Source of the DNA: Methanothrix sp.
Lineage (GTDB): Archaea > Halobacteriota > Methanosarcinia > Methanotrichales > Methanotrichaceae
NCBI GenBank assembly: GCA_028688175.1
Contig: JAQTYS010000160.1
Location: 1 to 6,166 of the forward strand
Reading direction: 5' to 3'
DNA: 6,166 nucleotides
Each line of letters begins with the position of its first letter. Within the stretch, counting starts at the first letter, position 1. The notes under the pieces are model-generated. The model saw only the letters and a program-made list of their open reading frames with translations. It made no database searches and was not told the origin of the DNA. Position numbers and translations under genes: made by a program. Shown here one piece after another: positions 1-5,591 of this stretch.

Positions 1-168
1 AGCCCCGGCCAAATTGGCCTTCAGGGAGTGGAGATCTATGAGGATTGCCCGGCTTCAGAGGAAAGTTACATTAGAATTCAAAAGGATCTGGACTTTCTGC
101 TGGCGCCCAATGCCAAAACGCAAAAGAAACTGGAGACGGCACTAGCCAAAATGATGCAGATAGAATGA
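1..168 (+). CDS. C-terminal 55 residues of an unidentified protein (5' end outside window)
   Basis: Frame 1 is open from the first base to a TGA at 166-168 and encodes 55 residues ending in KMMQIE. The tail is mostly charged and helical in character (YIRIQKDLDFLLAPNAKTQ, then KKLETALAKM), with a single cysteine in IYEDCP and no motif I can assign to a family. Its stop overlaps the ATG of the next gene in an ATGA arrangement, the usual sign of translational coupling, so it is probably a real gene in the same operon as the prenyl reductase. Product unknown. The partner ferredoxin known for some geranylgeranyl reductases can be excluded for this tail, because it carries no CxxCxxC cluster. Confidence 0.7.
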   Translation, partial: SPGQIGLQGVEIYEDCPASEESYIRIQKDLDFLLAPNAKTQKKLETALAKMMQIE

Positions 169-1352
169 AAGTCGATGTTGCTGTAATTGGAGCTGGGCCC
201 GGTGGATCTATGGCTGCCAAGGCCGCGGCAGAATCGGGCCTGGATGTTGTGCTTCTGGAAAAGCGGCAGGAGATAGGAGAGCCTATCAGATGCGCCGAGG
301 GAGTTAGCATCAGATCGGAACTTAGAGACTTGATCAAGGTGCAGCCTGACTGGATAGCGGCGGAGGTAAACGGGGTCAGGATGCACTCACCCAACAACGA
401 TAATGTGTCCATGACTGTGGATCGCAAAGGAGAAGGTGGTGGATACATTCTGGAGAGGAAAAACTTTGATAGAGGCCTTGCTCTCCAGGCTGCCGACTCG
501 GGCGCCAAGGTCCTGGTCAAGACGCGGGCAATGGGATTGATCAGGAAAGAAGGCATATGGATGATATCAGCCATCTGTCAGGGTGAACATCTTCAGATCG
601 TTGCACCCTTGATCATAGGCGCGGATGGTGTCGAGTCTAAAGTAGCCAGATGGGCGGAAATGGGTGCCAGGCTAAAACCTGAGGACATAATGGTTTGTGC
701 GCAATATCTGGTTTTGGACGACTGCATCGACCAGGAATACTGTCAGTTCTTCTTCGGAAACAAAACGGCTCCGGGAGGCTACGTATGGATCTTTCCCAAG
801 GGGGGCAGACTTGCTAATGTGGGCATCGGCCTGCAGGGCTCCCAATCGATCCCAGGCGAGCCCTTAATGCTGCTGGATAGATTCATGCATAGCAGGATGC
901 CCAGGGCCAAGATTTTGCAGATGGTGGCAGGAGGAATTCCTACCTCCGGCCTAATGAATAATACAACATCAGACGGCATAATGCTGGTTGGAGATGCTGC
1001 CCATCAATCTGATCCGCTCACAGGCGGCGGGATCATAAATGCCATAAGGGCAGGAGTGATGGCCGGGGAGACTGCAGGCAAGGCAGTATCTTCAGGGGAT
1101 GTAAGTACTGCTGCCCTAAACGAATATGAAGACCGGTGGAGATCATCCATCGGCAAGCAGATAAAGAGACGCTATCGTGCTAAAAATTTCTTTTTGAAGC
1201 TTACAGATGACGATCTGAACCATCTGATCGGATCGCTTCATGGAAAGGATGTATCCAGCATGAATACAAGAGGCCTGCTAAGCGTTCTGTTCAAGCAGAA
1301 TCCAAAATTGCTCTGGAGACTGGGTGTCTCAAACCTGATTGAGCGATTATAG
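165..1352 (+). CDS. Geranylgeranyl reductase family FAD-dependent prenyl reductase
   Basis: A 395-residue flavoprotein, the usual length for archaeal digeranylgeranylglycerophospholipid reductases, which saturate isoprenoid chains with FAD and an external low-potential donor. Visible in order: N-terminal Rossmann FAD loop GAGPGGSMAAKAA (9-21) with the acidic strand end LLEKR; the family EPIRCAEGVS segment with the conserved cysteine at C43; IGADGVES (151-158); the substrate-side motif YVWIFPKGG (206-214) followed by NVGIG; and the second FAD motif GDAAHQSDPLTGGGI (276-290). No membrane span is evident. The start is set by the ATGA overlap with the preceding gene; no strong Shine-Dalgarno is present, as expected for coupling. 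A polyprenyl synthase follows 26 bases later, supporting a role in making saturated isoprenoids. Sequence alone does not tell whether the substrate is an archaeol precursor, a prenyl diphosphate or a methanophenazine-type side chain; several paralogues commonly coexist in methanogens. Confidence 0.92.
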   Translation: MKVDVAVIGAGPGGSMAAKAAAESGLDVVLLEKRQEIGEPIRCAEGVSIRSELRDLIKVQPDWIAAEVNGVRMHSPNNDNVSMTVDRKGEGGGYILERKNFDRGLALQAADSGAKVLVKTRAMGLIRKEGIWMISAICQGEHLQIVAPLIIGADGVESKVARWAEMGARLKPEDIMVCAQYLVLDDCIDQEYCQFFFGNKTAPGGYVWIFPKGGRLANVGIGLQGSQSIPGEPLMLLDRFMHSRMPRAKILQMVAGGIPTSGLMNNTTSDGIMLVGDAAHQSDPLTGGGIINAIRAGVMAGETAGKAVSSGDVSTAALNEYEDRWRSSIGKQIKRRYRAKNFFLKLTDDDLNHLIGSLHGKDVSSMNTRGLLSVLFKQNPKLLWRLGVSNLIERL

Positions 1353-1378
1353 GCTCTATAAGAATGGGATGAAGATAA

Positions 1379-2428
1379 ATGGACTACACTGATGTGCTCG
1401 ATAGCTATGGGACAATTATAGAAGAAGACCTCAAAAGACGATTGGATGAGATGGTAAGAGATGGCCAAAAATACCATCCCTTCCTGGGAGATGTTTATGA
1501 TGCCACCCGTGAGTTTGTGCTCAGAGGCGGAAGAAGACTGTCCGCGTGCAGCACACTCATTGTCTACCAGGGCTTCACCGACAAGATTGATGAGCGAATC
1601 GTCAGGGTGTGCACCGGCATTGAACTTTATCGGCACAGCATTCTCATACATGACGATATAGTGGATGCCGAAGATAAGAGAAGAGGCAAAGAGACGCTGC
1701 ATAAGATTATCGCCGTTGGATTTGATGAGCGCTTCGGAGTCGCATCTGCCATGTTTGCCGGAAATATCCTCTATGCGCTGGCCTTAGAATGCCTTTTGGA
1801 GTCCGGCTTTGAGCAGAATAAGATTGCAGATGCTGTAAAACTGCTGGCTACAGAGTTTCGGGCCGTCAATGAGAGCCAGATCCTGGACATGCTCTTCGAA
1901 TACAAGAATCCGGATGTCAAGGAGTGGGAGGTCATGGCCGCCAGAAGAGCTGCCTCTCTCTTCAAGGCGTCGTTGCTCGCCGGAGGATTGTTGGCATCAG
2001 CTTCCAAAAAGGATCTGGAGCTGCTTCATGAAGCTGCCAGGCACATAGGATTTGCTTTTGATATTCAGGATGACATCATCGATACCTTTGCCACTCTGGA
2101 GCAGTACGGGAGGGTCCCCTGCGGAGATATCGGCAAGAGGAAAAAGCCGCTGCACATCATCATAGCTTTGCAGAAGGAGGCACAGCAGAAGAAGAAACGT
2201 CTGGCTGCAATCATGCAAGAAGGAAGAATCCTTGAGGGTGCAGAGATCGAATATGTGCGCAGTATGATCAGGGACTGCGGCGCTCTTGATGAAGCCAAGT
2301 CAATCTCAAGGAAGCATGCCGGTCAGGCAGAAGAATTGATCATCAAGACAGGTATGAATCAGGATGCAAAGGACTTCTTTATATCATTTATAAGATTCGT
2401 GAACGAAAGCCTTGACTGGTATAAATAG
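1379..2428 (+). CDS. Polyprenyl (isoprenyl) diphosphate synthase, divergent trans-type
   Basis: A 349-residue trans-isoprenyl diphosphate synthase, which condenses isopentenyl diphosphate with an allylic primer using Mg2+. Both aspartate-rich motifs are intact: DDIVD at 92-96 followed by KRRGKETLHK, and DDIID at 231-235 within FDIQDDIIDTF. The usual GGKRxRP element reads GGRRLSAC (50-57). The fifth residue before the first motif is Ser87; in this superfamily a small residue there generally permits chains of C20 or longer. Other family positions are altered: AGNILYA where AGD is common, MAARRAASLF where KTxxLF is common, and GKRKKPLH near 252-259 where GKxTL is common. The start ATG has only a weak upstream GGGATGA. 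Neighbours are a prenyl reductase upstream and a flavoprotein downstream. Product length is unresolved; GGPP, C25 (as in methanophenazine) or longer are all possible. Confidence 0.9.
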   Translation: MDYTDVLDSYGTIIEEDLKRRLDEMVRDGQKYHPFLGDVYDATREFVLRGGRRLSACSTLIVYQGFTDKIDERIVRVCTGIELYRHSILIHDDIVDAEDKRRGKETLHKIIAVGFDERFGVASAMFAGNILYALALECLLESGFEQNKIADAVKLLATEFRAVNESQILDMLFEYKNPDVKEWEVMAARRAASLFKASLLAGGLLASASKKDLELLHEAARHIGFAFDIQDDIIDTFATLEQYGRVPCGDIGKRKKPLHIIIALQKEAQQKKKRLAAIMQEGRILEGAEIEYVRSMIRDCGALDEAKSISRKHAGQAEELIIKTGMNQDAKDFFISFIRFVNESLDWYK

Positions 2429-2479
2429 GGAGACCGAAAAAAAGGATGGGAAATATGGGATGGAGCAAGAGGGCAGAAA

Positions 2480-3019
2480 ATGAGGGTTTTGGCAGTGCTG
2501 GGAAGTCCCAGAAAGGGTGGCAACACTGAGATTCTTGTCGATGAAATGCTCAAGGGCGCAGAGTTGAAGGGCCACATTGCAGAAAAGATGCGCCTCTATG
2601 ACTATGAGATTCTGCCCTGCATGGACTGTCGGGGCTGCAAAAAGGCATCGTCCGGATTCACCTGTGCTCTCTCGGACGCAATGAGTGAGATTTATGCCCG
2701 GCTGGAGGGAGCTGACCTCATAATCTTCGCAACGCCCATCTATTGGTATGGACCCACCGCCAAGATGAAGCTTTTTATCGATAGGCTGCGGCCCTATATC
2801 GCCAGCCGCAAGCTAGCAGGCAAGAAGGGATTGGTAGTAACTCCATCCGAGGAAGGAGAGGCATGCTGCGGGCCGCTTTTGCAGATGTTTGCCATGTCCT
2901 TTGATTATCTGGGGATGGTCAATGCCGGCAGCCTGCTCGCCCAGGCCTACGAAAAGGGAGAGATCAAAAAGATGCCGGGGGAGCTGGAGAGAGCACGGGA
3001 GATGGGATTGTCGCTGTAG
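2480..3019 (+). CDS. Flavodoxin-fold NAD(P)H/FMN oxidoreductase, possible iron-sulfur flavoprotein (Isf-like)
   Basis: A 179-residue cytoplasmic protein of the NADPH-dependent FMN reductase / iron-sulfur flavoprotein superfamily. The FMN phosphate loop is GSPRKGGNTE at 8-17, and the second flavin-contact segment is TPIYWYGPTAKMKLFIDR (85-102), both standard. Between them is a compact cysteine cluster, PCMDCRGCKK then C62, giving C47-x2-C50-x2-C53-x8-C62. In archaeal Isf proteins a similar CX2CX2CX4-7C motif binds a [4Fe-4S] cluster; here the last spacing is slightly longer, so cluster binding is plausible but unproven. A CC pair sits at 129-130. AGAGGG ends 6 bases before the ATG, a good ribosome binding site that fixes the start. 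It lies 51 bases after the synthase and just before a T-tract, so it is probably the last gene of the operon. Feeding electrons to the prenyl reductase is a guess from position only. Confidence 0.85.
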   Translation: MRVLAVLGSPRKGGNTEILVDEMLKGAELKGHIAEKMRLYDYEILPCMDCRGCKKASSGFTCALSDAMSEIYARLEGADLIIFATPIYWYGPTAKMKLFIDRLRPYIASRKLAGKKGLVVTPSEEGEACCGPLLQMFAMSFDYLGMVNAGSLLAQAYEKGEIKKMPGELERAREMGLSL

Positions 3020-3041
3020 TTCGCACAATCCAACTCATAAC

Positions 3042-3052
3042 TCTTTTTTCTT
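3042..3052 (+). terminator. Oligo-T archaeal-type transcription stop after the left operon
   Basis: A pyrimidine tract with six consecutive T (3044-3049) followed by CTT lies about 25 bases after the stop of the flavoprotein gene. I see no stable hairpin before it, which fits archaeal U-tract termination rather than a bacterial intrinsic terminator. It separates the isoprenoid operon from the secreted-protein gene downstream. Confidence 0.5.
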
Positions 3053-3083
3053 GCCTCTGAATTCTTGATATGACGAAACATTC

Positions 3084-3122
3084 ATTATTAATGCTGCTAT
3101 CGGCTATCTATAAGTTGGTGAT
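3084..3122 (+). promoter_or_regulatory. Probable TATA-like box and GGTGAT ribosome binding site for the Cys-rich secreted protein
   Basis: ATTATTA at 3084-3090 could serve as a TATA element; an archaeal start site about 25 bases on would fall near 3112-3115. GGTGAT at 3117-3122 matches the anti-Shine-Dalgarno end of archaeal 16S rRNA and stands 4 bases before the ATG at 3127. The pair implies a leader of only 12-15 bases. The ribosome site is convincing, the TATA box is not certain. Confidence 0.4.
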
Positions 3123-3126
3123 TTCC

Positions 3127-3807
3127 ATGTGTCTACGAAGTTGCATTCTATTTGGGCTTTTCATCCTCATTTGGGCCTGCATGCCAGTAACAATGGCTTC
3201 AAGCATCCCAAAAGATTCCAATACGTTCATTGATGCTGGTTGTCTGGCAGGAGATTACAGTCTCAATTGTGACAGTTTGGGATTAGATCAGAGATTTAGC
3301 TGCATGCAGATCATTAATGCTTCCCCGGCATTAGAAAACCTCTCACCTCAGTTGCCTATAGTCGAATGCCTCCATCTGAGCGAGGACTACAATTCTCAGG
3401 AGGGCATACTGCGGGAAGGATGCATGATGCCACTGTTTCGCAAGTATATTGTCATGCAGGGGGACGAATTCAAGTTAATCGAGAGCATTGAGGATTTCCG
3501 GTCGATATTTGCGCCTGTCGAGACAAAAGAGGAGGCACTGGCTTTTGCCGTAGCACTGACAAGCTCATTGCCTAGATATGATACATCCGTTCCGGAGAAT
3601 TACTTCCCGGTATCATCTCCCATAACGCCGACATACGCAAAAGAGACGGAAGGGGGCTACCTGGTCCACCTATTCGATAAAGAAATATGTGGCTGTGGCT
3701 CGCATCCCTATTATGCCATCGATTATCTCGTTACAAGAGATGGCAATGTTACTGAACTGTCGAGGGAGGAGGTCTTTAACAGCACCATGCAAATCTGCGT
3801 GGACTGA
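3127..3807 (+). CDS. Secreted cysteine-rich protein of unknown function
   Basis: Not recognised. From the ATG at 3127 the protein has 226 residues and opens with a typical Sec signal (short LR-containing n-region, hydrophobic ILFGLFILIWAC, probable cleavage after A24 in VTMA/SS). The mature part has eight cysteines (39, 48, 59, 81, 99, 188, 190, 224), an even number suited to disulfides outside the cell, and four N-glycosylation sequons (N64, N71, N207, N218). The C-terminal part, roughly 120-226, combines a helix (KEEALAFAVALTSS) with strands around GGYLVHLFDK, the CGCGSH element and YYAIDYLVTRDGNV, an order loosely like a PepSY-type alpha/beta unit; that comparison is only suggestive. The start is chosen because GGTGAT precedes it; an in-frame ATG at 3070 adds 19 residues, lacks a ribosome site and would lie upstream of the candidate TATA box. 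LIWAC is a poor lipobox because of the tryptophan, so a lipid anchor is unlikely. Stands alone between T-tracts. Confidence 0.75.
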   Translation: MCLRSCILFGLFILIWACMPVTMASSIPKDSNTFIDAGCLAGDYSLNCDSLGLDQRFSCMQIINASPALENLSPQLPIVECLHLSEDYNSQEGILREGCMMPLFRKYIVMQGDEFKLIESIEDFRSIFAPVETKEEALAFAVALTSSLPRYDTSVPENYFPVSSPITPTYAKETEGGYLVHLFDKEICGCGSHPYYAIDYLVTRDGNVTELSREEVFNSTMQICVD

Positions 3808-3810
3808 GCA

Positions 3811-3820
3811 CTTTTTTAAC
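3811..3820 (+). terminator. T-tract immediately after the Cys-rich protein gene
   Basis: Six T (3812-3817) begin five bases after the TGA at 3805-3807, a likely archaeal oligo-T stop for the plus-strand gene in the convergent gap. The minus-strand gene shows no equivalent T-run reading towards it in these 85 bases. Confidence 0.45.
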
Positions 3821-3829
3821 TTCGCTGCA

Positions 3830-3880
3830 TCGCGCCTTAGCGTGAAACATGACCCTTTTGAATCCTACGTTTAGGCGCGA
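3830..3880. repeat. Imperfect inverted repeat in the convergent intergenic gap
   Basis: TCGCGCCT at 3830-3837 is the exact reverse complement of AGGCGCGA at 3873-3880. Going inward, after one mismatch (3838/3872), six further positions can pair (3839-3844 with 3866-3871, two of them G-U), leaving a loop of about 21 bases. The stem is GC-rich in otherwise AT-rich surroundings, with a stop codon on each side. It could fold in transcripts of either strand, acting as a 3'-end stabiliser or two-way transcription barrier, or be a protein-binding palindrome. Function inferred only. Confidence 0.5.
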
Positions 3881-3892
3881 AGAGCAATTGCA

Positions 3893-4462
3893 CTAATGCT
3901 TCAATGCCGTGGCATTTCCCTCACCCATGAATTCGCCTTCGACACTCAGAATATAGGTTCCTGACATGGTATTATTTGCCTGGAAAAGGCTGAGATCGTA
4001 TTTGTCAGAATTTTGTTGGCCAGAGTATTCTGAATCAGCCGATTGGACGGCGAGCATGAGTTCCTCCCCCGCAATAGATCCACTGACCGTGACCGAATTG
4101 CTTGTTGTTCCTTTGGCCAGTGTTCCATAGCCCATGATCTTAGTTCTGCCTGACGACCAGAGTGTCAAATCAAGTGACCTGTTAGGCAGATTATCGAATT
4201 TTATCGACCACTTGCCGCTCAAATCATCTGATTGATCATCAGTTTTGTCCTCGGTCTGGTTTGCGCTGCTGGCAGAAATATCTTGTTGCACCTGCTTTGG
4301 CTGCGACATTCCCATATTCGGACTGGTGATTTTAGGTGTTGGCATACCCATATTTGCAGCCGCAATACTAGGTGCCGCGATTTCACCCGCTTCAATAGCA
4401 CATGCTTGAAAAGATGCATAAGAAAGCAATATTGCCAATAACAATAAGCTTGCCAATCTCAT
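3893..4462 (-). CDS. Secreted sequon-rich beta-domain protein of unknown function
   Basis: Encodes 189 residues from the ATG at 4460-4462. Layout: signal peptide (MRLASLLLLAILLSYA, probable cleavage near ACA/IE at 22-23); a low-complexity Ala/Pro/Gln linker with a duplicated NMGM unit (37-60); an acidic hinge TEDKTDDQSDD (70-80); then a roughly 105-residue strand-rich domain beginning LSGKWSIKF and including RSLDLTLWSSG, KIMGYGTL, SGSIAGEELMLAV, YDLSLFQ and MSGTYIL. The Gly-x-Trp opening and alternating pattern suggest a small beta barrel or sandwich, lipocalin-like in style, but I cannot name a family; I recall similar proteins from Methanothrix genomes without being able to check. Sequons at N68, N94, N164 and N183 fit a glycosylated surface protein. 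The start is fixed by GGAGGTT seven bases upstream; the frame extends to an ATG at 4579, but that would bury the signal peptide and overlap mtnA. Convergent with the Cys-rich gene and divergent from mtnA. Confidence 0.75.
   Translation of the reverse strand: MRLASLLLLAILLSYASFQACAIEAGEIAAPSIAAANMGMPTPKITSPNMGMSQPKQVQQDISASSANQTEDKTDDQSDDLSGKWSIKFDNLPNRSLDLTLWSSGRTKIMGYGTLAKGTTSNSVTVSGSIAGEELMLAVQSADSEYSGQQNSDKYDLSLFQANNTMSGTYILSVEGEFMGEGNATALKH
4283..4354 (-). repeat. Two tandem 12-codon units (NMGM...PK) inside the secreted protein
   Basis: On the minus strand, codons 37-48 read NMGMPTPKITSP and codons 49-60 read NMGMSQPKQVQQ. NMGM and PK recur at a spacing of exactly 12 residues (36 bases), and at DNA level CCCATATT recurs at the same spacing. 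This is a small in-frame duplication in the linker before the beta domain, the second halves having diverged. Confidence 0.6.
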
Positions 4463-4468
4463 TTTGCC

Positions 4469-4475
4469 AACCTCC
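4469..4475 (-). promoter_or_regulatory. Strong Shine-Dalgarno of the minus-strand secreted protein
   Basis: The minus strand reads GGAGGTTGGCAAAATG. GGAGG(T) is an almost ideal match to the 16S rRNA end at the right distance from the ATG at 4462, and it decides the start against the longer open frame reaching 4579. Confidence 0.75.
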
Positions 4476-4559
4476 GCCATTATACTCTTGCAGGCAAACA
4501 ATTTTAAGTTTATCGCCCAACACAAAAATAATAATACCAGTGAAGATCTCCTTTTGAGC
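4476..4559. promoter_or_regulatory. Divergent promoter region between the secreted-protein gene and mtnA
   Basis: The gap between the two start codons is 97 bases (4463-4559). For mtnA, the run AAAAATAATAATA at 4524-4536 is centred about 30 bases before the ATG at 4560, which would place the transcript start close to the ATG itself. For the minus gene, the AT-rich stretch at about 4500-4514 (TTTTAAGTTTAT on +) could hold a TATA box giving a leader of roughly 15 bases. Both elements are inferred from composition and spacing only. Confidence 0.4.
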
Positions 4560-5570
4560 ATGAGTGAATCGAAAACCATATGGTGGGATGACGGACTGTG
4601 GCTGGTCGATCAGACTCGTCTGCCCGGCGAGCTACTCCCCCTTCGCATAAAAAGCGTCCGGCAGCTCATTGAAGCTATCAAGACCCTGCGCGTGCGCGGC
4701 GCTCCCGCTCTGGGAGCTGCAGGAGGCTATGGGATCGCTCTGGCTGCCAGTCTCTCCCCGGCAGGCAATGCAGCGGAGCTGATGGACGAGCTGGAGAATG
4801 CTGCTGATATGATCAAGGGCTCGCGCCCTACTGCTATCAACCTCTCCTGGGGAGTGGATAGAGCCATGCATGCCGCGGCCCTTCAAGAGACCGCAGAAGA
4901 TATTCGCATAGCAGCGCTTCGTGAGGCTGAGGAGATCGCTGAGGAGGACATCCGCATCAATAAGCTCCTGGGCAAGAACGGTGCCAGGCTTCTGGATGAC
5001 GGGGACCATGTCCTCACCCACTGCAATGCTGGGAGGCTAGCCTGTGTGGGCTGGGGGACGGCTCTGGGAGTCATCCGCTCAGCCGTTGCCGCAGGCAAGC
5101 ACATTCATGTCTACTCTTGCGAGACCCGGCCTTTGCACCAGGGATCGCGCCTGACTTGCTGGGAGATGAATGCAGATAAGATACCGGTCACCCTCATCTG
5201 TGACAACATGTCCGGCAGCCTTATGAGAAAAGGCAAAATCGACAAGGTCATCGTGGGTGCCGATCGCATCACCAGGGACGCCGTCTTCAACAAGATCGGC
5301 ACCTACAGCCATGCGGTCCTGGCAAAACATCATAAAATCCCCTTCTACGTGGCAGCGCCGCTCTCCACCTTCGACCGTCTGCATGAAGAGAAGGACATCG
5401 TCGTGGAGGAGCGAGACGGCGAGGAGATCTGCTGCATGGCGGGAGTGCGCCTCGCTCCCCAGGGAATCGAGGTCTACAATCCGGCCTTCGATGCCACGCC
5501 CCTGGAACTGGTATCCGGCCTGATCACTGAGAAGGGCGTCTTCCGGCCTCCGCTCATGCCGCCTATCTGA
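4560..5570 (+). CDS. mtnA: S-methyl-5-thioribose-1-phosphate isomerase
   Basis: Converts 5-methylthioribose-1-phosphate to 5-methylthioribulose-1-phosphate in the cytoplasm, part of methylthioadenosine recycling. The 336 residues from the ATG at 4560 match the family (about 340-360). Family signatures are all present: TIWWDDGLWLVDQTRLPGE at the N-terminus; RVRGAPALGAAGGYGIALA (44-62); THCNAGRLA with the catalytic cysteine C155; ETRPLHQGSRLT (188-199); VGADRI with the catalytic aspartate D235, then FNKIGTYSHAVLAKHH; and YNPAFDATPLELV near the end. Bacterial members usually read NGD..NKIGTY after GADRI, whereas here it is TRDAVFNKIGTY. The related archaeal ribose-1,5-bisphosphate isomerase is the main alternative, but the signatures and the adjacent MTA/MTI phosphorylase favour mtnA. 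The frame is open back to an ATG at 4464, but that runs through the divergent promoter and the family N-terminus begins near 4560. No good Shine-Dalgarno is seen, so the mRNA may be leaderless. Confidence 0.93.
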   Translation: MSESKTIWWDDGLWLVDQTRLPGELLPLRIKSVRQLIEAIKTLRVRGAPALGAAGGYGIALAASLSPAGNAAELMDELENAADMIKGSRPTAINLSWGVDRAMHAAALQETAEDIRIAALREAEEIAEEDIRINKLLGKNGARLLDDGDHVLTHCNAGRLACVGWGTALGVIRSAVAAGKHIHVYSCETRPLHQGSRLTCWEMNADKIPVTLICDNMSGSLMRKGKIDKVIVGADRITRDAVFNKIGTYSHAVLAKHHKIPFYVAAPLSTFDRLHEEKDIVVEERDGEEICCMAGVRLAPQGIEVYNPAFDATPLELVSGLITEKGVFRPPLMPPI

Positions 5571-5591
5571 AAAAGCATTTGAAGAGGAAAT

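Noticed and set aside
71..574. 167-codon minus-strand open frame opposite the prenyl reductase
   Set aside because: It lies entirely on the opposite strand of well-supported coding sequence, has no family motif, and its Ser/Pro-rich composition is typical of an antisense shadow.
1238..1702. 154-codon minus-strand open frame spanning the reductase-synthase junction
   Set aside because: It covers conserved motifs of both real genes on the other strand and shows no ribosome site or recognisable domain.
2460..2483. Seven-residue mini-ORF (MEQEGRK) whose TGA overlaps the flavoprotein ATG
   Set aside because: It could be a coupling leader, but it is too short to separate from chance, and AGAGGG within it already serves as ribosome site for the real gene.
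3070..3126. Upstream ATG start for the Cys-rich secreted protein
   Set aside because: No ribosome site precedes it, it would push the signal peptide 19 residues inward, and it lies upstream of the candidate TATA element; GGTGAT directly before 3127 is much better.
4464..4559. N-terminal extension of mtnA by 32 codons
   Set aside because: The extension would occupy the divergent promoter, has no ribosome site, is low-complexity (polyAsn), and MtnA proteins begin just before the TIWWDDG segment.
4463..4579. Longer minus-strand start at 4579 with an extra hydrophobic segment
   Set aside because: It would overlap the mtnA coding start, and the GGAGGTT site in front of 4462 gives a clean signal peptide.
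4883..5523. Several open frames overlapping mtnA on both strands
   Set aside because: GC-rich coding sequence readily yields such shadows; all lack motifs and conflict with the strongly supported MtnA frame.
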